Shown here one piece after another: positions 35,507-43,518 of a stretch of 64,000 bases of DNA (its first letter is position 1; the number at the start of each line of letters is the position of its first letter). The DNA is from CAVSRC01 sp963798195 (lineage in GTDB: Bacteria; Pseudomonadota; Alphaproteobacteria; Rhizobiales; Kaistiaceae). Where the stretch lies: contig CAWCSF010000010.1 of NCBI GenBank assembly GCA_963798195.1, forward strand, positions 1,302,001 to 1,366,000, read 5' to 3'. The position numbers and the translations under genes were made by a program. Under the pieces are notes generated by a model. The model ran no database searches and was not told the origin of the DNA. It worked only from the letters and a program-made list of their open reading frames with translations.

Positions 35507-35785
35507 CTGCCTCTCTCCATTTGGCGGCCACAGAGGGACCGCCGGTTGCGTTTGTCCCCGCTCACGAGGAACGGTGACGCTCACAGCCTGTCCCCCAAGC
35601 CGGCGTCGGTTCGCGACGCCGCGTGGGCCAAGAGGTTCGAACCGGAAAATCCGGCTCCCTCCCGTCTATTGCAGGCATTCAGATTAAGCCGGCATCCCGG
35701 CGCCTGCAGTCTCGGACAGGATAGGGTGGCAAAAGTCCGCCACCCATTCCGCCGGCCGGAGTTTCCCCCGGCCGGAAGCTCACAT
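35507..35785 (-). promoter_or_regulatory. rplJ leader region with hairpins after rplA
   Basis: This 279-base gap has an 8-bp perfect inverted repeat CCGGCCGG (35752-35775) directly after the rplA stop and a GGTGGC / GCCACC hairpin (35725-35744). Neither has a T-run on the minus strand. In many bacteria L10-L7/L12 binds the rplJ leader to repress its own translation, and the size and position fit, but no kink-turn motif could be confirmed by eye. Confidence 0.45.
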
Positions 35786-36496
35786 TCAGGACGCCTGAGC
35801 GCCCATCGACAGGGACGCCGGATCAATCTTAAATCCCGGGCCCATCGTCGAAGAAATTGCGACACGCTGAACGAACGTGCCTTTTGCGCCGGCCGGACGT
35901 GCTTTCTGCACGGCATCCGCAAAGGCGCGGATGTTGGCGATGAGCGCGCCGTCGTCGAAGCTCGCCTTGCCGATACCGGCCTGGATGATGCCGGCCTTCT
36001 CGACACGGAACTCGACGGCGCCGCCCTTGGCATCCTTGACGGCCGCGGCGACATCGTTGGTCACGGTGCCAACCTTCGGGTTCGGCATCAGGCCGCGCGG
36101 GCCCAGAACCTTACCGAGGCGGCCGACCAGCGGCATCATGTCCGGCGTCGCGATGCAGCGATCAAAGTCGATCTGACCGCCCTGCACCTTCTCCACCAGG
36201 TCCTCCGCGCCGACGATATCGGCGCCGGCCTTCTTGGCCTCTTCAGCCTTGTCGCCGCGCGCGAAAACCGCGACGCGGGCGGTACGGCCGGTACCGCTCG
36301 GGAGCGATACGACGCCGCGGACCATCTGGTCCGCATGACGCGGGTCGACGCCGAGGTTCATGGCAATGTCGACGGTCTCGTCGAACTTCGCCGTGGCGCG
36401 CTCCTTGAGCATTTTCACCGCATCTTCCAGCGGATAAAGCTTTACCGGATCAACGCCTTCGCGGGTCTTGTTGATTCTCTTTGCGATCTTGGCCAT
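35786..36496 (-). CDS. rplA: 50S ribosomal protein L1
   Basis: This 236-residue protein begins MAKIAKRINKTREGVD and contains TPDMMPLVGRLGKVLGPRGLMP plus NPKVGTVTNDVAAAVKDAKGG, which are diagnostic. L1 forms the E-site stalk and in E. coli represses rplK-rplA translation. It is 5 bases downstream of rplK. Confidence 0.98.
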   Translation of the reverse strand: MAKIAKRINKTREGVDPVKLYPLEDAVKMLKERATAKFDETVDIAMNLGVDPRHADQMVRGVVSLPSGTGRTARVAVFARGDKAEEAKKAGADIVGAEDLVEKVQGGQIDFDRCIATPDMMPLVGRLGKVLGPRGLMPNPKVGTVTNDVAAAVKDAKGGAVEFRVEKAGIIQAGIGKASFDDGALIANIRAFADAVQKARPAGAKGTFVQRVAISSTMGPGFKIDPASLSMGAQAS

Positions 36497-36501
36497 GGTG
36501 C

Positions 36502-36930
36502 TTACTCCACAACCTGCAGGCCCATCGAGCGGGCGGAACCTTCGACCATCTTCATCGCCGCATCGACCGATACCGCGTTGAGGTCCTTCATCTTCTTCTC
36601 GGCGATGTCGCGCACCTGATCGCGCTTCACAGAGCCGACGCTACCGCGACCAGGCGTCTGGCTGCCTTTCTGCAGACCGGCGGCCTTCTTCAGGAAGAAG
36701 CTGACCGGCGGGGTCTTCATCCGGAAGGTGAACGACTTGTCCTGGTAGTAGGTGATCTCCACCGGGACCGGCGAACCCTTCTCCATGTCCTGCGACTGCG
36801 CGTTGAACGCCTTGCAGAACTCCATGATGTTGATGCCGCGCTGACCGAGGGCCGGACCGATCGGCGGGGACGGCGTCGCTGACGCCGCGGGCACCTGCAA
36901 TTTCAGATAACCGGCTACTTTCTTTGCCAT
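36502..36930 (-). CDS. rplK: 50S ribosomal protein L11
   Basis: This 142-residue protein has the proline-rich N-terminal domain (ATPSPPIGPALGQRGINIME) and the C-terminal rRNA-binding domain (GSVKRDQVRDIAEKKMKDLN). It is part of the GTPase-associated region and needed for RelA-dependent stringent signalling. The gap to nusG is 120 bases. Confidence 0.98.
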   Translation of the reverse strand: MAKKVAGYLKLQVPAASATPSPPIGPALGQRGINIMEFCKAFNAQSQDMEKGSPVPVEITYYQDKSFTFRMKTPPVSFFLKKAAGLQKGSQTPGRGSVGSVKRDQVRDIAEKKMKDLNAVSVDAAMKMVEGSARSMGLQVVE

Positions 36931-37050
36931 CTGTCTTTCCTTGTTTGTGCCGGCCTAACCGGCAAGGAATGCCGTGGTGCGGTCCTTTGGACGTCTGGCA
37001 AACGGCCCGAACCTTCCACAGCCATTAAGAGCCCCACCGCATCGCTGCGG

Positions 37051-37581
37051 TCAGAGCTTCTCCACTTGCGCGTACTCGAGTTCGACCGGAGTTGCCCGGC
37101 CGAAAATCGAAACCGCCACCTTGAGCCTGGCGCGAACCTCGTCGACTTCCTCGACAAGACCGTTGAAGGATGCAAACGGCCCATCGGCCACCCGCACCTG
37201 TTCGCCAACCTCGAAACTCACCGAAGGCTTCGGGCGCTCCACGCCTTCCTGCACCTGACGCAGGATGCGGTTCGCCTCGGCCTCCGAAATCGCCACCGGC
37301 TTGTTGTCTGCCCCAAGGAAACCGGTCACCTTCGGGGTGTTCTTGATGAGGTGATAGGCCTCATCCGTCATCGTCATCTTCACGAGCACGTAGCCGGGGA
37401 AGAACTTGCGCTCAGCGTCCACCTTGCGGCCGCGGCGCACCTCCACCACCTTCTCGGTCGGCACAAGGATCTCCTCGAAGAGATCGTCGAGACCGGCCGC
37501 ATGCGCCTTTTCCTTGATCGAGTCCGCAACCTTGCGCTCGAAATTCGAATAGGCGTGGACGATGTACCACTTCTTATCCAT
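37051..37581 (-). CDS. nusG: Transcription termination/antitermination protein NusG
   Basis: This 176-residue protein begins MDKKWYIVHAYSNFERKVAD and has the NGN domain, followed by a C-terminal KOW domain (EVGEQVRVADGPFASFNGLV). It binds RNA polymerase and, through S10 or Rho, links transcription to translation or termination. It is 18 bases downstream of secE, the universal pairing. Confidence 0.99.
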   Translation of the reverse strand: MDKKWYIVHAYSNFERKVADSIKEKAHAAGLDDLFEEILVPTEKVVEVRRGRKVDAERKFFPGYVLVKMTMTDEAYHLIKNTPKVTGFLGADNKPVAISEAEANRILRQVQEGVERPKPSVSFEVGEQVRVADGPFASFNGLVEEVDEVRARLKVAVSIFGRATPVELEYAQVEKL

Positions 37582-37599
37582 GGCCTTGCGCGCTCCGCC

Positions 37600-37800
37600 T
37601 CAGCTTCCCAAACCGAGGAGCCACTTGACGCCGAAGCTGATGACCTGATCCGCGACGAGGAAAAGGATCGCAGCCACGAATGCCATGACCACGACCATCA
37701 CGGTGGAAATCGTTGTTTCCCGCCGGCTTGGCCAGACAATTTTGGAGGCTTCCGCCCGCACTTGCTGGAGGAATATAAAGGGATTGGTTCTTTCAGCCAT
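37600..37800 (-). CDS. secE: Protein translocase subunit SecE
   Basis: The 66-residue protein starts at the ATG at 37800 (MAERTNPFIFLQQVRAEASK) and has the amphipathic helix KIVWPSRRETTISTVMVV followed by a single transmembrane helix, typical of short SecE. It clamps SecY. An ATG eight codons upstream is in frame, but gives no conserved residues. Confidence 0.97.
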   Translation of the reverse strand: MAERTNPFIFLQQVRAEASKIVWPSRRETTISTVMVVVMAFVAAILFLVADQVISFGVKWLLGLGS

Positions 37801-38171
37801 TAACCGCTCATGCCAGATCGGCACGCGAACACTGGGTTCGCGCGCCGCGCGCTCGGAACGGGTACATAAGGCTTTACGTCAAGATTCTCAAGCCCGACCC
37901 GCAACCAATTTTGTCGCGGAATATGGCCGATTTGGGTTCGGAGCTCTCGGGAAGGCCTGAGTTGCCGGTTGGCCAGCGTGGAGAGCCCTCCGTCCTTGCC
38001 GTATTTTTCCAAAGCTGCCTGACACGCTGTCCAATCTCTTTGCCGCCGAGGAAGCGAAGCCGACAGCACTGCGGGGGTCCGGAGGCGCCACCGCCGGTTG
38101 TCCGTCGCCAGCAAAGGCAGGCGATGTTATCGTTTGTCGCCGTTCTTGGCCGAATTCGCGTGAGGGCACCC
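37801..38171. other. Divergent intergenic region, 371 bases
   Basis: It separates secE (minus) from the UDP-glucuronate decarboxylase gene (plus). It holds the secE promoter described separately. The remaining 280 bases contain no gene I can support; open frames are short shadows without start signals, and no promoter for the plus-strand gene stands out. Confidence 0.5.
37863..37891 (-). promoter_or_regulatory. Sigma-70 promoter for secE-nusG
   Basis: On the minus strand TTGAGA (37891-37886) and TATGTA (37868-37863) are 17 bases apart, giving a start of transcription about 55 bases before the secE ATG. Confidence 0.6.
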
Positions 38172-39185
38172 ATGCACCTTCAGGACCGTATCCTCGTCAC
38201 CGGCGGCGCCGGGTTCCTGGGCTCGCACCTTTGCGACAGGTTGGTGGCATCGGGTGCCGACGTGGTCTGCGTCGATAACCTGTTCACCGGCTCCAAGACC
38301 AATCTCGCCGGCCTTCTGGATCACGCCAATTTCGAGTTCATGCGCAGCGACGTGACGTTTCCGATCTACCTCGAGGTCGACCGCATCTACAATCTTGCCT
38401 GCCCGGCCTCGCCGATCCACTACCAACGCGATCCGGTCCAGACGACGAAGACCAGCGTGCATGGCGCGATCAACATGCTCGGCCTCGCCAAGCGCGTCGG
38501 GGCCCGCATTCTGCAGGCCTCGACATCGGAGGTCTACGGCGACCCCAGCGTCCATCCGCAGACCGAAGACTACTGGGGCAACGTCAATCCGATCGGTCCG
38601 CGCTCCTGCTATGACGAGGGGAAGCGTTGCGCCGAGACGCTGTTCTTCGACTACTGGCGGCAACACGCCGTCCCGATCAAGGTCGCACGCATCTTCAACA
38701 CTTACGGTCCGCGCATGCACCCCAACGACGGACGCGTAGTCTCGAATTTCATCATCCAGGCCCTCCTCAACCGCGACATCACGATCTACGGAGACGGCGA
38801 GCAGACGCGCTCGTTCTGTTATGTCGACGACCTGATCGAGGGACTGATGCGATTGATGGAGTCGCCGGCCTCGGTCGTCGGCCCGATCAACATCGGCAAT
38901 CCGGAAGAGATCACCATCAAGGACCTTGCGCGCGAGATCGTCTCCATCACCGGCAGCAAGACCAAGCTCGTCCACCGCAAGCGTCCGACGGACGACCCGT
39001 ACCGGCGCCGGCCCGACATCTCCAAGGCGTCCGAATTGCTTGGTTGGCAGCCGAAGACCATACGAAGCGAGGGGCTGCGGAAGACGATCCAGTATTTCGA
39101 GGAAATGCTGGCCCAACCCAAGGTGCGCAAAGCTCTGGAATCGGAAATCCAGACCGGCAATCAGGTAGCCGCGACGCCTGCCTGA
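38172..39185 (+). CDS. UDP-glucuronate decarboxylase (UDP-xylose synthase)
   Basis: This 337-residue extended short-chain dehydrogenase/reductase converts UDP-glucuronate to UDP-xylose for polysaccharide or lipopolysaccharide synthesis. The NAD-binding GGAGFLG is at about 11-17, the catalytic YxxxK appears in SCYDEGKRCAE, and HPNDGRVVSNFI and YGDGEQTRSFCYVDDL are diagnostic of the UXS branch. I start at the ATG at 38172; the open frame extends 87 codons upstream without any conserved sequence. The gene sits between secE and tRNA-Trp on the opposite strand, apart from any other sugar gene. Confidence 0.92.
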   Translation: MHLQDRILVTGGAGFLGSHLCDRLVASGADVVCVDNLFTGSKTNLAGLLDHANFEFMRSDVTFPIYLEVDRIYNLACPASPIHYQRDPVQTTKTSVHGAINMLGLAKRVGARILQASTSEVYGDPSVHPQTEDYWGNVNPIGPRSCYDEGKRCAETLFFDYWRQHAVPIKVARIFNTYGPRMHPNDGRVVSNFIIQALLNRDITIYGDGEQTRSFCYVDDLIEGLMRLMESPASVVGPINIGNPEEITIKDLAREIVSITGSKTKLVHRKRPTDDPYRRRPDISKASELLGWQPKTIRSEGLRKTIQYFEEMLAQPKVRKALESEIQTGNQVAATPA

Positions 39186-39234
39186 GAACATACCTGCCGG
39201 AGCGCAACCACCGGAAAGCAAAGCGTTTGGGCGA

Positions 39235-39310
39235 TGGCAGGGGCAGCAGGACTCGAACCTGCGACCTACGGTTTTGGAGACCGTCGCTCTACCAACTGAG
39301 CTATACCCCT
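39235..39310 (-). tRNA. tRNA-Trp (CCA)
   Basis: A complete 76-base cloverleaf with encoded CCA reads on the minus strand. The acceptor stem AGGGGTA pairs with TGCCCCT, the D-arm has AGCTCAGTTGGTAGAGC, the anticodon loop CTCCAAA has anticodon CCA, and the T-loop is TTCGAAT. Beside secE, as in many bacteria, though a plus-strand gene now separates them. Confidence 0.97.
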
Positions 39311-39420
39311 ACGGCGGGCTTCAAATAGCAGAACCCGGCGGCGGAACGCCAGAGGGTTCAGAAGACTTGTCTCGGTGGCGTCGTCCGACGCCGTTCTCCC
39401 CAAACTGAGGCCTCCGCCAA

Positions 39421-40644
39421 GTGACCACACGAAAGCGCGATTTGCGGACCGGCCGGCCGATCTGGCTCGACCGGCGGATGAAGCCTGTCCCGACAGTACG
39501 GTTGAAGCGGGACATCCGGACCGAGATTCTCATTATCGGGGCCGGCATTTCCGGCGCCCTGCTTGCAGAAGCGCTCGCTGGCGACCACCGGGTGGCGGTC
39601 ATCGACCGGCGCGGGCCGGTGAAAGGATCGACGCCGGCGAGCACGGCCCTCGTCCAGTACGAGATCGACGTGCCTTTGACCCAATTGCAGAAAAGCATCG
39701 GCTGGGACCACGCCGCCCGTGCATGGCAGCGGGCCAGGATCGCCGTCGATGCGCTGGTCGCCCGCACGGAAATGCTCGGCATCGAATGCGACACCCGGCC
39801 TCGGCACAGCCTGTATCTGTCGGGCGACGCCATGAATGCGACGGCGCTGGAGGATGAAAGCTCGGCGCGCCGGGCCGCCGGCATCGAGACGACCTATCTG
39901 ACCAGGTCAGAGGTGACAGCGCGGTTCGGTATCACCGGACGCGCCGCCCTCGTGTCCTACGGCAACGTCGTGCTCGATCCGCGCCGGCTCGCTGCAGGCT
40001 ACCTCCGCGCCGCCTGCGACACCGGCCGGGTTCAGGTCTTCGCTCCTGTGGAAGCAACCGAGCTGGAGACCGGCCGCGCCGGCGTCACGATCAAGACCGC
40101 AGAAGGGCCCGTCATCACGGCCGATCATGTCGTCTACTGCACCGGATACGAACTGCCTAAGGAACTGAGGACGTCCCGCCACCACATCATCTCGACCTAT
40201 GCGCTGGCTACCGCTCCGCAGCCGCGCAGACTTTGGCCCGAACGCTGCACGATCTGGGAAGCGGCCGAGCCGTACCTCTATCTGCGCGACACGCCGGATG
40301 GGCGCGTGATCTGTGGCGGCGAGGACGAGGAAATTTCCGACGCGGAGAAGCGCGACCGGCTGCTGCCCGCCAAGATCAAGGCGATCCGCGAGAAACTTTC
40401 CCGCCTCTTTCCCGCGCTCGACACCGAGCCTACCCATGCCTGGGCTGGCACCTTCGGCACCACGGCAACGGGATTGCCGTCCATCGGGCGGGTGCCGGGC
40501 AAGAAAAATGTCTGGGCGGTTCTCGGCTTCGGCGGCAACGGCATCACTTACGCACGAATAGCTGCGGACATCATTCGCGCGGAACTCTCAGGCCGGAGCG
40601 ATCCTGACGCCGGGCTATACGCGTTTGGGAGCAAACGCGGCTGA
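39421..40644 (+). CDS. FAD-dependent oxidoreductase (DAO family, glycine/D-amino-acid oxidase type)
   Basis: This 407-residue protein has the Rossmann motif GAGISG at residues 40-45 with the ribose-binding acid Asp62, and a C-terminal FAD motif (STFGTTATGLPSIG-like region and GFGGNGITYARIAADII). It belongs to the DAO superfamily that oxidises amine substrates; the substrate is not evident. The first codon is GTG with GAGG 10 bases upstream; an ATG at 39478 would also keep the domain intact. It is on the plus strand between tRNA-Trp and tRNA-Gly, where other Hyphomicrobiales often have tuf. Confidence 0.88.
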   Translation: MTTRKRDLRTGRPIWLDRRMKPVPTVRLKRDIRTEILIIGAGISGALLAEALAGDHRVAVIDRRGPVKGSTPASTALVQYEIDVPLTQLQKSIGWDHAARAWQRARIAVDALVARTEMLGIECDTRPRHSLYLSGDAMNATALEDESSARRAAGIETTYLTRSEVTARFGITGRAALVSYGNVVLDPRRLAAGYLRAACDTGRVQVFAPVEATELETGRAGVTIKTAEGPVITADHVVYCTGYELPKELRTSRHHIISTYALATAPQPRRLWPERCTIWEAAEPYLYLRDTPDGRVICGGEDEEISDAEKRDRLLPAKIKAIREKLSRLFPALDTEPTHAWAGTFGTTATGLPSIGRVPGKKNVWAVLGFGGNGITYARIAADIIRAELSGRSDPDAGLYAFGSKRG

Positions 40645-40657
40645 CGTCAGTTCAGAT

Positions 40658-40731
40658 TGGAGCGGGTGAAGGGAATCGAACCCTCGTCATCAGCTTGGAA
40701 GGCTGTTGCTCTACCATTGAGCTACACCCGC
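40658..40731 (-). tRNA. tRNA-Gly (UCC)
   Basis: A 74-base cloverleaf with encoded CCA on the minus strand. The acceptor stem GCGGGTG pairs with CACCCGC, the anticodon loop CTTCCAA contains TCC, and the T-loop TTCGATT is standard. It is 32 bases downstream of tRNA-Tyr, so the two are probably cotranscribed. Confidence 0.97.
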
Positions 40732-40763
40732 GCCCGTGGCCGGCGCCAGCGTACCGCAAAGAC

Positions 40764-40849
40764 TGGTGGGAGAGGTAGGACTCGAACCTACGAAGGCGTA
40801 AGCCAGCGGATTTACAGTCCGCCCCCTTTGCCACTCGGGACACTCTCCC
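40764..40849 (-). tRNA. tRNA-Tyr (GUA)
   Basis: An 86-base class II tRNA on the minus strand with a long variable arm and encoded CCA. The acceptor stem GGGAGAG pairs with CTCTCCC, the anticodon loop CTGTAAA contains GTA, and the T-arm is GTAGGTTCGAGTCCTAC. Tyr-Gly is the same order as in the E. coli tufB operon. Confidence 0.97.
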
Positions 40850-40886
40850 TCTAGTCTTGCACGGGATTGGCCGCCCCGGTCGCGCC

Positions 40887-40909
40887 AAAAAAAGCCCGCC
40901 AAAGCGGGC
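40887..40909 (-). terminator. Terminator-like hairpin upstream of tRNA-Tyr
   Basis: On the minus strand GCCCGC-TTTG-GCGGGC is followed by TTTTTTT, an intrinsic terminator in form. It lies 37 bases upstream of tRNA-Tyr and only about 8 bases after the start of transcription predicted from the promoter at 40924-40952, so it could attenuate the tRNA transcript or isolate it from upstream readthrough. Confidence 0.75.
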
Positions 40910-40923
40910 AACCCGCGGGCCGC

Positions 40924-40952
40924 TTTATGGCCAGCGCTCCCTGCCCTGTCAA
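40924..40952 (-). promoter_or_regulatory. Candidate promoter for tRNA-Tyr/tRNA-Gly
   Basis: On the minus strand TTGACA (40952-40947), a perfect -35, and CATAAA (40929-40924) are separated by 17 bases. It points towards the tRNA genes across the hairpin at 40887-40909. Confidence 0.55.
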
Positions 40953-41025
40953 CGGCGCGACGCCCGATAGACCGTTACCTTCCGCCATTATTGTTAGCAT
41001 GCGGCCTCAAGCCTATAAGCCGCCC

Positions 41026-41832
41026 ATGGCCCGTCCCGACCACCGCCAGCGCCGCCCCGGCCAAGATGACCGCCGCAAACGCTTTCCGCCGCGCTCGCCG
41101 GCCGAGAGGCGTCCGGATTCTTTGTGGATCTACGGCATTCATGCGGTTCTGGCCGCGCTTGCCAATCCGCGCCGAGAAATCCGCAGGATCGTCGCAACCC
41201 CCAACGCGCTCACCCGGATCACCGAGGCCGGCGCTCGTTTGCCCGTCGCGCCGGAAGAAGCCAACCCGCGCCTGCTCGACCGGCTTCTCGGCGGCGACGC
41301 AGTTCACCAGGGCGTTGCCGTCGAGGTCGCGCCCCTGCCCGCACTCGGCCTCGATGCGCTTGCGGATGCCCGGCTGGTCGTCGTCCTCGATCAGGTCACC
41401 GACCCCCATAACGTGGGCGCAATCCTGCGATCCGCCGTGGCGTTCGCCGCCGACGCGGTGGTGACCACCGGCCGCCACGCACCGGCCGAAACTGGCGTAC
41501 TGGCCAAGGCCGCATCGGGCGCGCTCGACGCCATCCGCCTGATCGAGGTCCCGAACCTTGCCCGGGCCCTCGACGAGATCGGCCGGCTCGGGTTTACCCG
41601 CATTGGCCTCGACAGCGAGGCGGACACCCCGATCGAGGACGCCATGGGTGGCGACCGTATTGCGTTGGTGCTCGGCGCCGAGGGCAAGGGCCTGCGCCGC
41701 CTCACACGCGACACCTGCGATCGCCTTGCCCGCCTTTCGGTGCCGGGAGCCATCGCAAGTCTCAACGTCTCCAACGCCGCCGTGCTTGCCCTCTATCTGG
41801 CGCGCCGCCAGCTCGGTCCGGGGGCCGTCTGA
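41026..41832 (+). CDS. rlmB: 23S rRNA (guanosine-2'-O-)-methyltransferase RlmB (TrmH/SpoU family)
   Basis: The 268-residue protein has a basic, Arg-rich N-terminal tail (1-35), the SpoU substrate-binding domain (IYGIHAVLAALANP onward) and the trefoil-knot SAM domain with LDQVTDPHNVGAILRSA, LVLGAEGKGLRRL and GAIASLNVSNAAVLALY, the three SpoU motifs. It methylates the 2'-O of a guanosine in 23S rRNA; RlmB rather than another SpoU member is inferred from its domain layout and its place beside the tRNA genes. Start is uncertain: ATG at 40999 is in frame, and neither has a good ribosome-binding site. Confidence 0.88.
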   Translation: MARPDHRQRRPGQDDRRKRFPPRSPAERRPDSLWIYGIHAVLAALANPRREIRRIVATPNALTRITEAGARLPVAPEEANPRLLDRLLGGDAVHQGVAVEVAPLPALGLDALADARLVVVLDQVTDPHNVGAILRSAVAFAADAVVTTGRHAPAETGVLAKAASGALDAIRLIEVPNLARALDEIGRLGFTRIGLDSEADTPIEDAMGGDRIALVLGAEGKGLRRLTRDTCDRLARLSVPGAIASLNVSNAAVLALYLARRQLGPGAV

Positions 41833-41889
41833 GGGAACCTTCGCCTAGCCATCGGCTTAACTCCAAGACCGACAATGGAGCGACAAGCC

Positions 41890-42063
41890 ATGTTGAAATG
41901 GGCCCTGATATTTCTCGTCATTGCTTTGATCGCGGGAGCGCTTGGATTCACGAACGTCGCCGCGGGCGCGGCCACAATCTCGCGTATCTTGTTCGGCATC
42001 TTCCTCGTGATCTTTCTCGTGCTTCTGGTCTTCGGCCTGATGGCCGGCGAGGTGATCTTTTAG
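41890..42063 (+). CDS. DUF1328 (YtjA-like) small membrane protein
   Basis: This 57-residue protein is entirely hydrophobic, with two membrane helices, and begins MLKWALIFLVIALIAGALGF, the hallmark of the DUF1328/UPF0391 family. GGAG lies about 10 bases upstream of the ATG at 41890. Members are common in alphaproteobacteria and often linked to stress, but no function is established. Its stop overlaps the convergent mutarotase-like gene. Confidence 0.92.
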   Translation: MLKWALIFLVIALIAGALGFTNVAAGAATISRILFGIFLVIFLVLLVFGLMAGEVIF

Positions 42064-43169
42064 GACGCGGCCAGGAAGTCCGAATCAAACGGCACGCTCA
42101 GCGTTCCTCCGTCAGCGACAATGCGGAGCGCGTTGCTTTCGACCGAAACATCGCCCACCTCGGTCCACCCGTCGGGCAACGGGAGCCCGCCAACAACATG
42201 GCGCAGCGACACCGCGCCGGATGGCGTGAGCGTCACGGATGTCGGGATGCCTGCCTTGGAGAGAGGGTTCGGCGCGACCGAAGCCGCGTGCCCATAACCG
42301 GAATAAGCCCGGCCCTCTTCTATTCCCAGTACGCCGACGTGCCGGCTGTTCCACGGTGCATAGAATCTGCCGCCATTGCTGAACCAGAGAAATGTCACCG
42401 GATAATCCGACGGGTTCTTCAGGCTGAGCATGATGTCGCGCGCGTCGGGGCGCACCGCCGCCGCCCACCCGAGCGACGCGCCCGGCGCCTCGACCAGCAT
42501 GACGAAGTCTTCGTGGCGGTCTGCGATAGGGTAGCGATGCAGGTCCGCGGTCGTGCCGTCCCTGAGCGGAAATTGCGACAGGTCGGTGGTGCGCTCGTTT
42601 GGCGCAAACACCGAACGACCCAGCGCCGGGTCCATCTCCTGTTCCATCGCCGGAGTCTCGGCGAAGGCCTTCGGCGAAAATGACACGCGCCCGTGGGTTG
42701 CAAAGCGCGTCATGGCATGGCTCGACGCCGAGACGCCGCCGGAGCCACCCTCGAACGTATGCTGCTCGTAAGCGAACGGATGACCGTCGCGTAGCGTGAT
42801 CTGCTTGATCACACGCGCCCCCATCACCGGATGCTCCAGGACAAAACGGCCGGTGACAAATCCTGCGCCACGCACGTCGCCGATGCTGCGCCAAGGGGTG
42901 TTGGCCGGCCAGCCGTGAGAAACCGGCGAACCTGCCTCGACGTCGCTCTTGCCGAATGGCGCGCAGAAGAAATCGCCGGAGAGGTACTTCAGGTTTCCGA
43001 GGATATCGGGATCGGCTGCGATTTCCGGATCGTCGACCCACGGTGCGGTGTGCAGGGGTCTGATCCGGCGTGCGCCAGATTCGATCTCGAAGCGGCGGAT
43101 GTGCCCCACGGCAAGGTCGAGAACCAGCGAAACGCCGTCCGCGCTCAATTCGTGAAACCGGTCTGCCAT
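42060..43169 (-). CDS. Galactose mutarotase-fold protein (aldose 1-epimerase-like)
   Basis: The 369-residue protein is almost all beta strands. SPVSHGWPANTPW resembles the first catalytic-His region of aldose 1-epimerases, and YEQHTFEGG followed by ASSHAMTRF could supply the second; a candidate Glu lies near the C-terminus. This suggests the galactose mutarotase-like superfamily, but the substrate and even catalytic competence are uncertain. No signal peptide. It converges with the DUF1328 gene, the stops overlapping by 4 bases. Confidence 0.75.
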   Translation of the reverse strand: MADRFHELSADGVSLVLDLAVGHIRRFEIESGARRIRPLHTAPWVDDPEIAADPDILGNLKYLSGDFFCAPFGKSDVEAGSPVSHGWPANTPWRSIGDVRGAGFVTGRFVLEHPVMGARVIKQITLRDGHPFAYEQHTFEGGSGGVSASSHAMTRFATHGRVSFSPKAFAETPAMEQEMDPALGRSVFAPNERTTDLSQFPLRDGTTADLHRYPIADRHEDFVMLVEAPGASLGWAAAVRPDARDIMLSLKNPSDYPVTFLWFSNGGRFYAPWNSRHVGVLGIEEGRAYSGYGHAASVAPNPLSKAGIPTSVTLTPSGAVSLRHVVGGLPLPDGWTEVGDVSVESNALRIVADGGTLSVPFDSDFLAAS

Positions 43170-43256
43170 GCTTCCTCCCCGTTCTCCGACGGAGCCTAGC
43201 CTGAGTCCGGCTCAATCTTGTACTGCCGCCGGCGCGCTGCTACCCCTTGGCGCAGC

Positions 43257-43332
<76 letters not shown>

Positions 43333-43518
43333 GTCCTCAGACGCCCAATCAGTTTATTGTCTCCGAAGCACAGGCGACTGTCATTGCGGACAGGCCTAGA
43401 TTCAGGCGCTATTTCAGCGGATGCTCGTGAGCAGCAATCGCGTGTGGGCTGACGATCAGGCGTTTCACCTTGCCAAAAATGCCTCACCCAGTAACCGCGA
43501 TTTGCCGGGAGAAAACCG

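Noticed and set aside
35507..35584. 26-codon N-terminal extension of rplJ
   Set aside because: Extra residues do not resemble L10 and would bypass the strong ribosome-binding site before the TTG at 35506.
38127..39221. 364-codon minus-strand frame opposite the UDP-glucuronate decarboxylase gene
   Set aside because: Shadow of the plus-strand gene, which has all SDR motifs; the minus frame has no domain.
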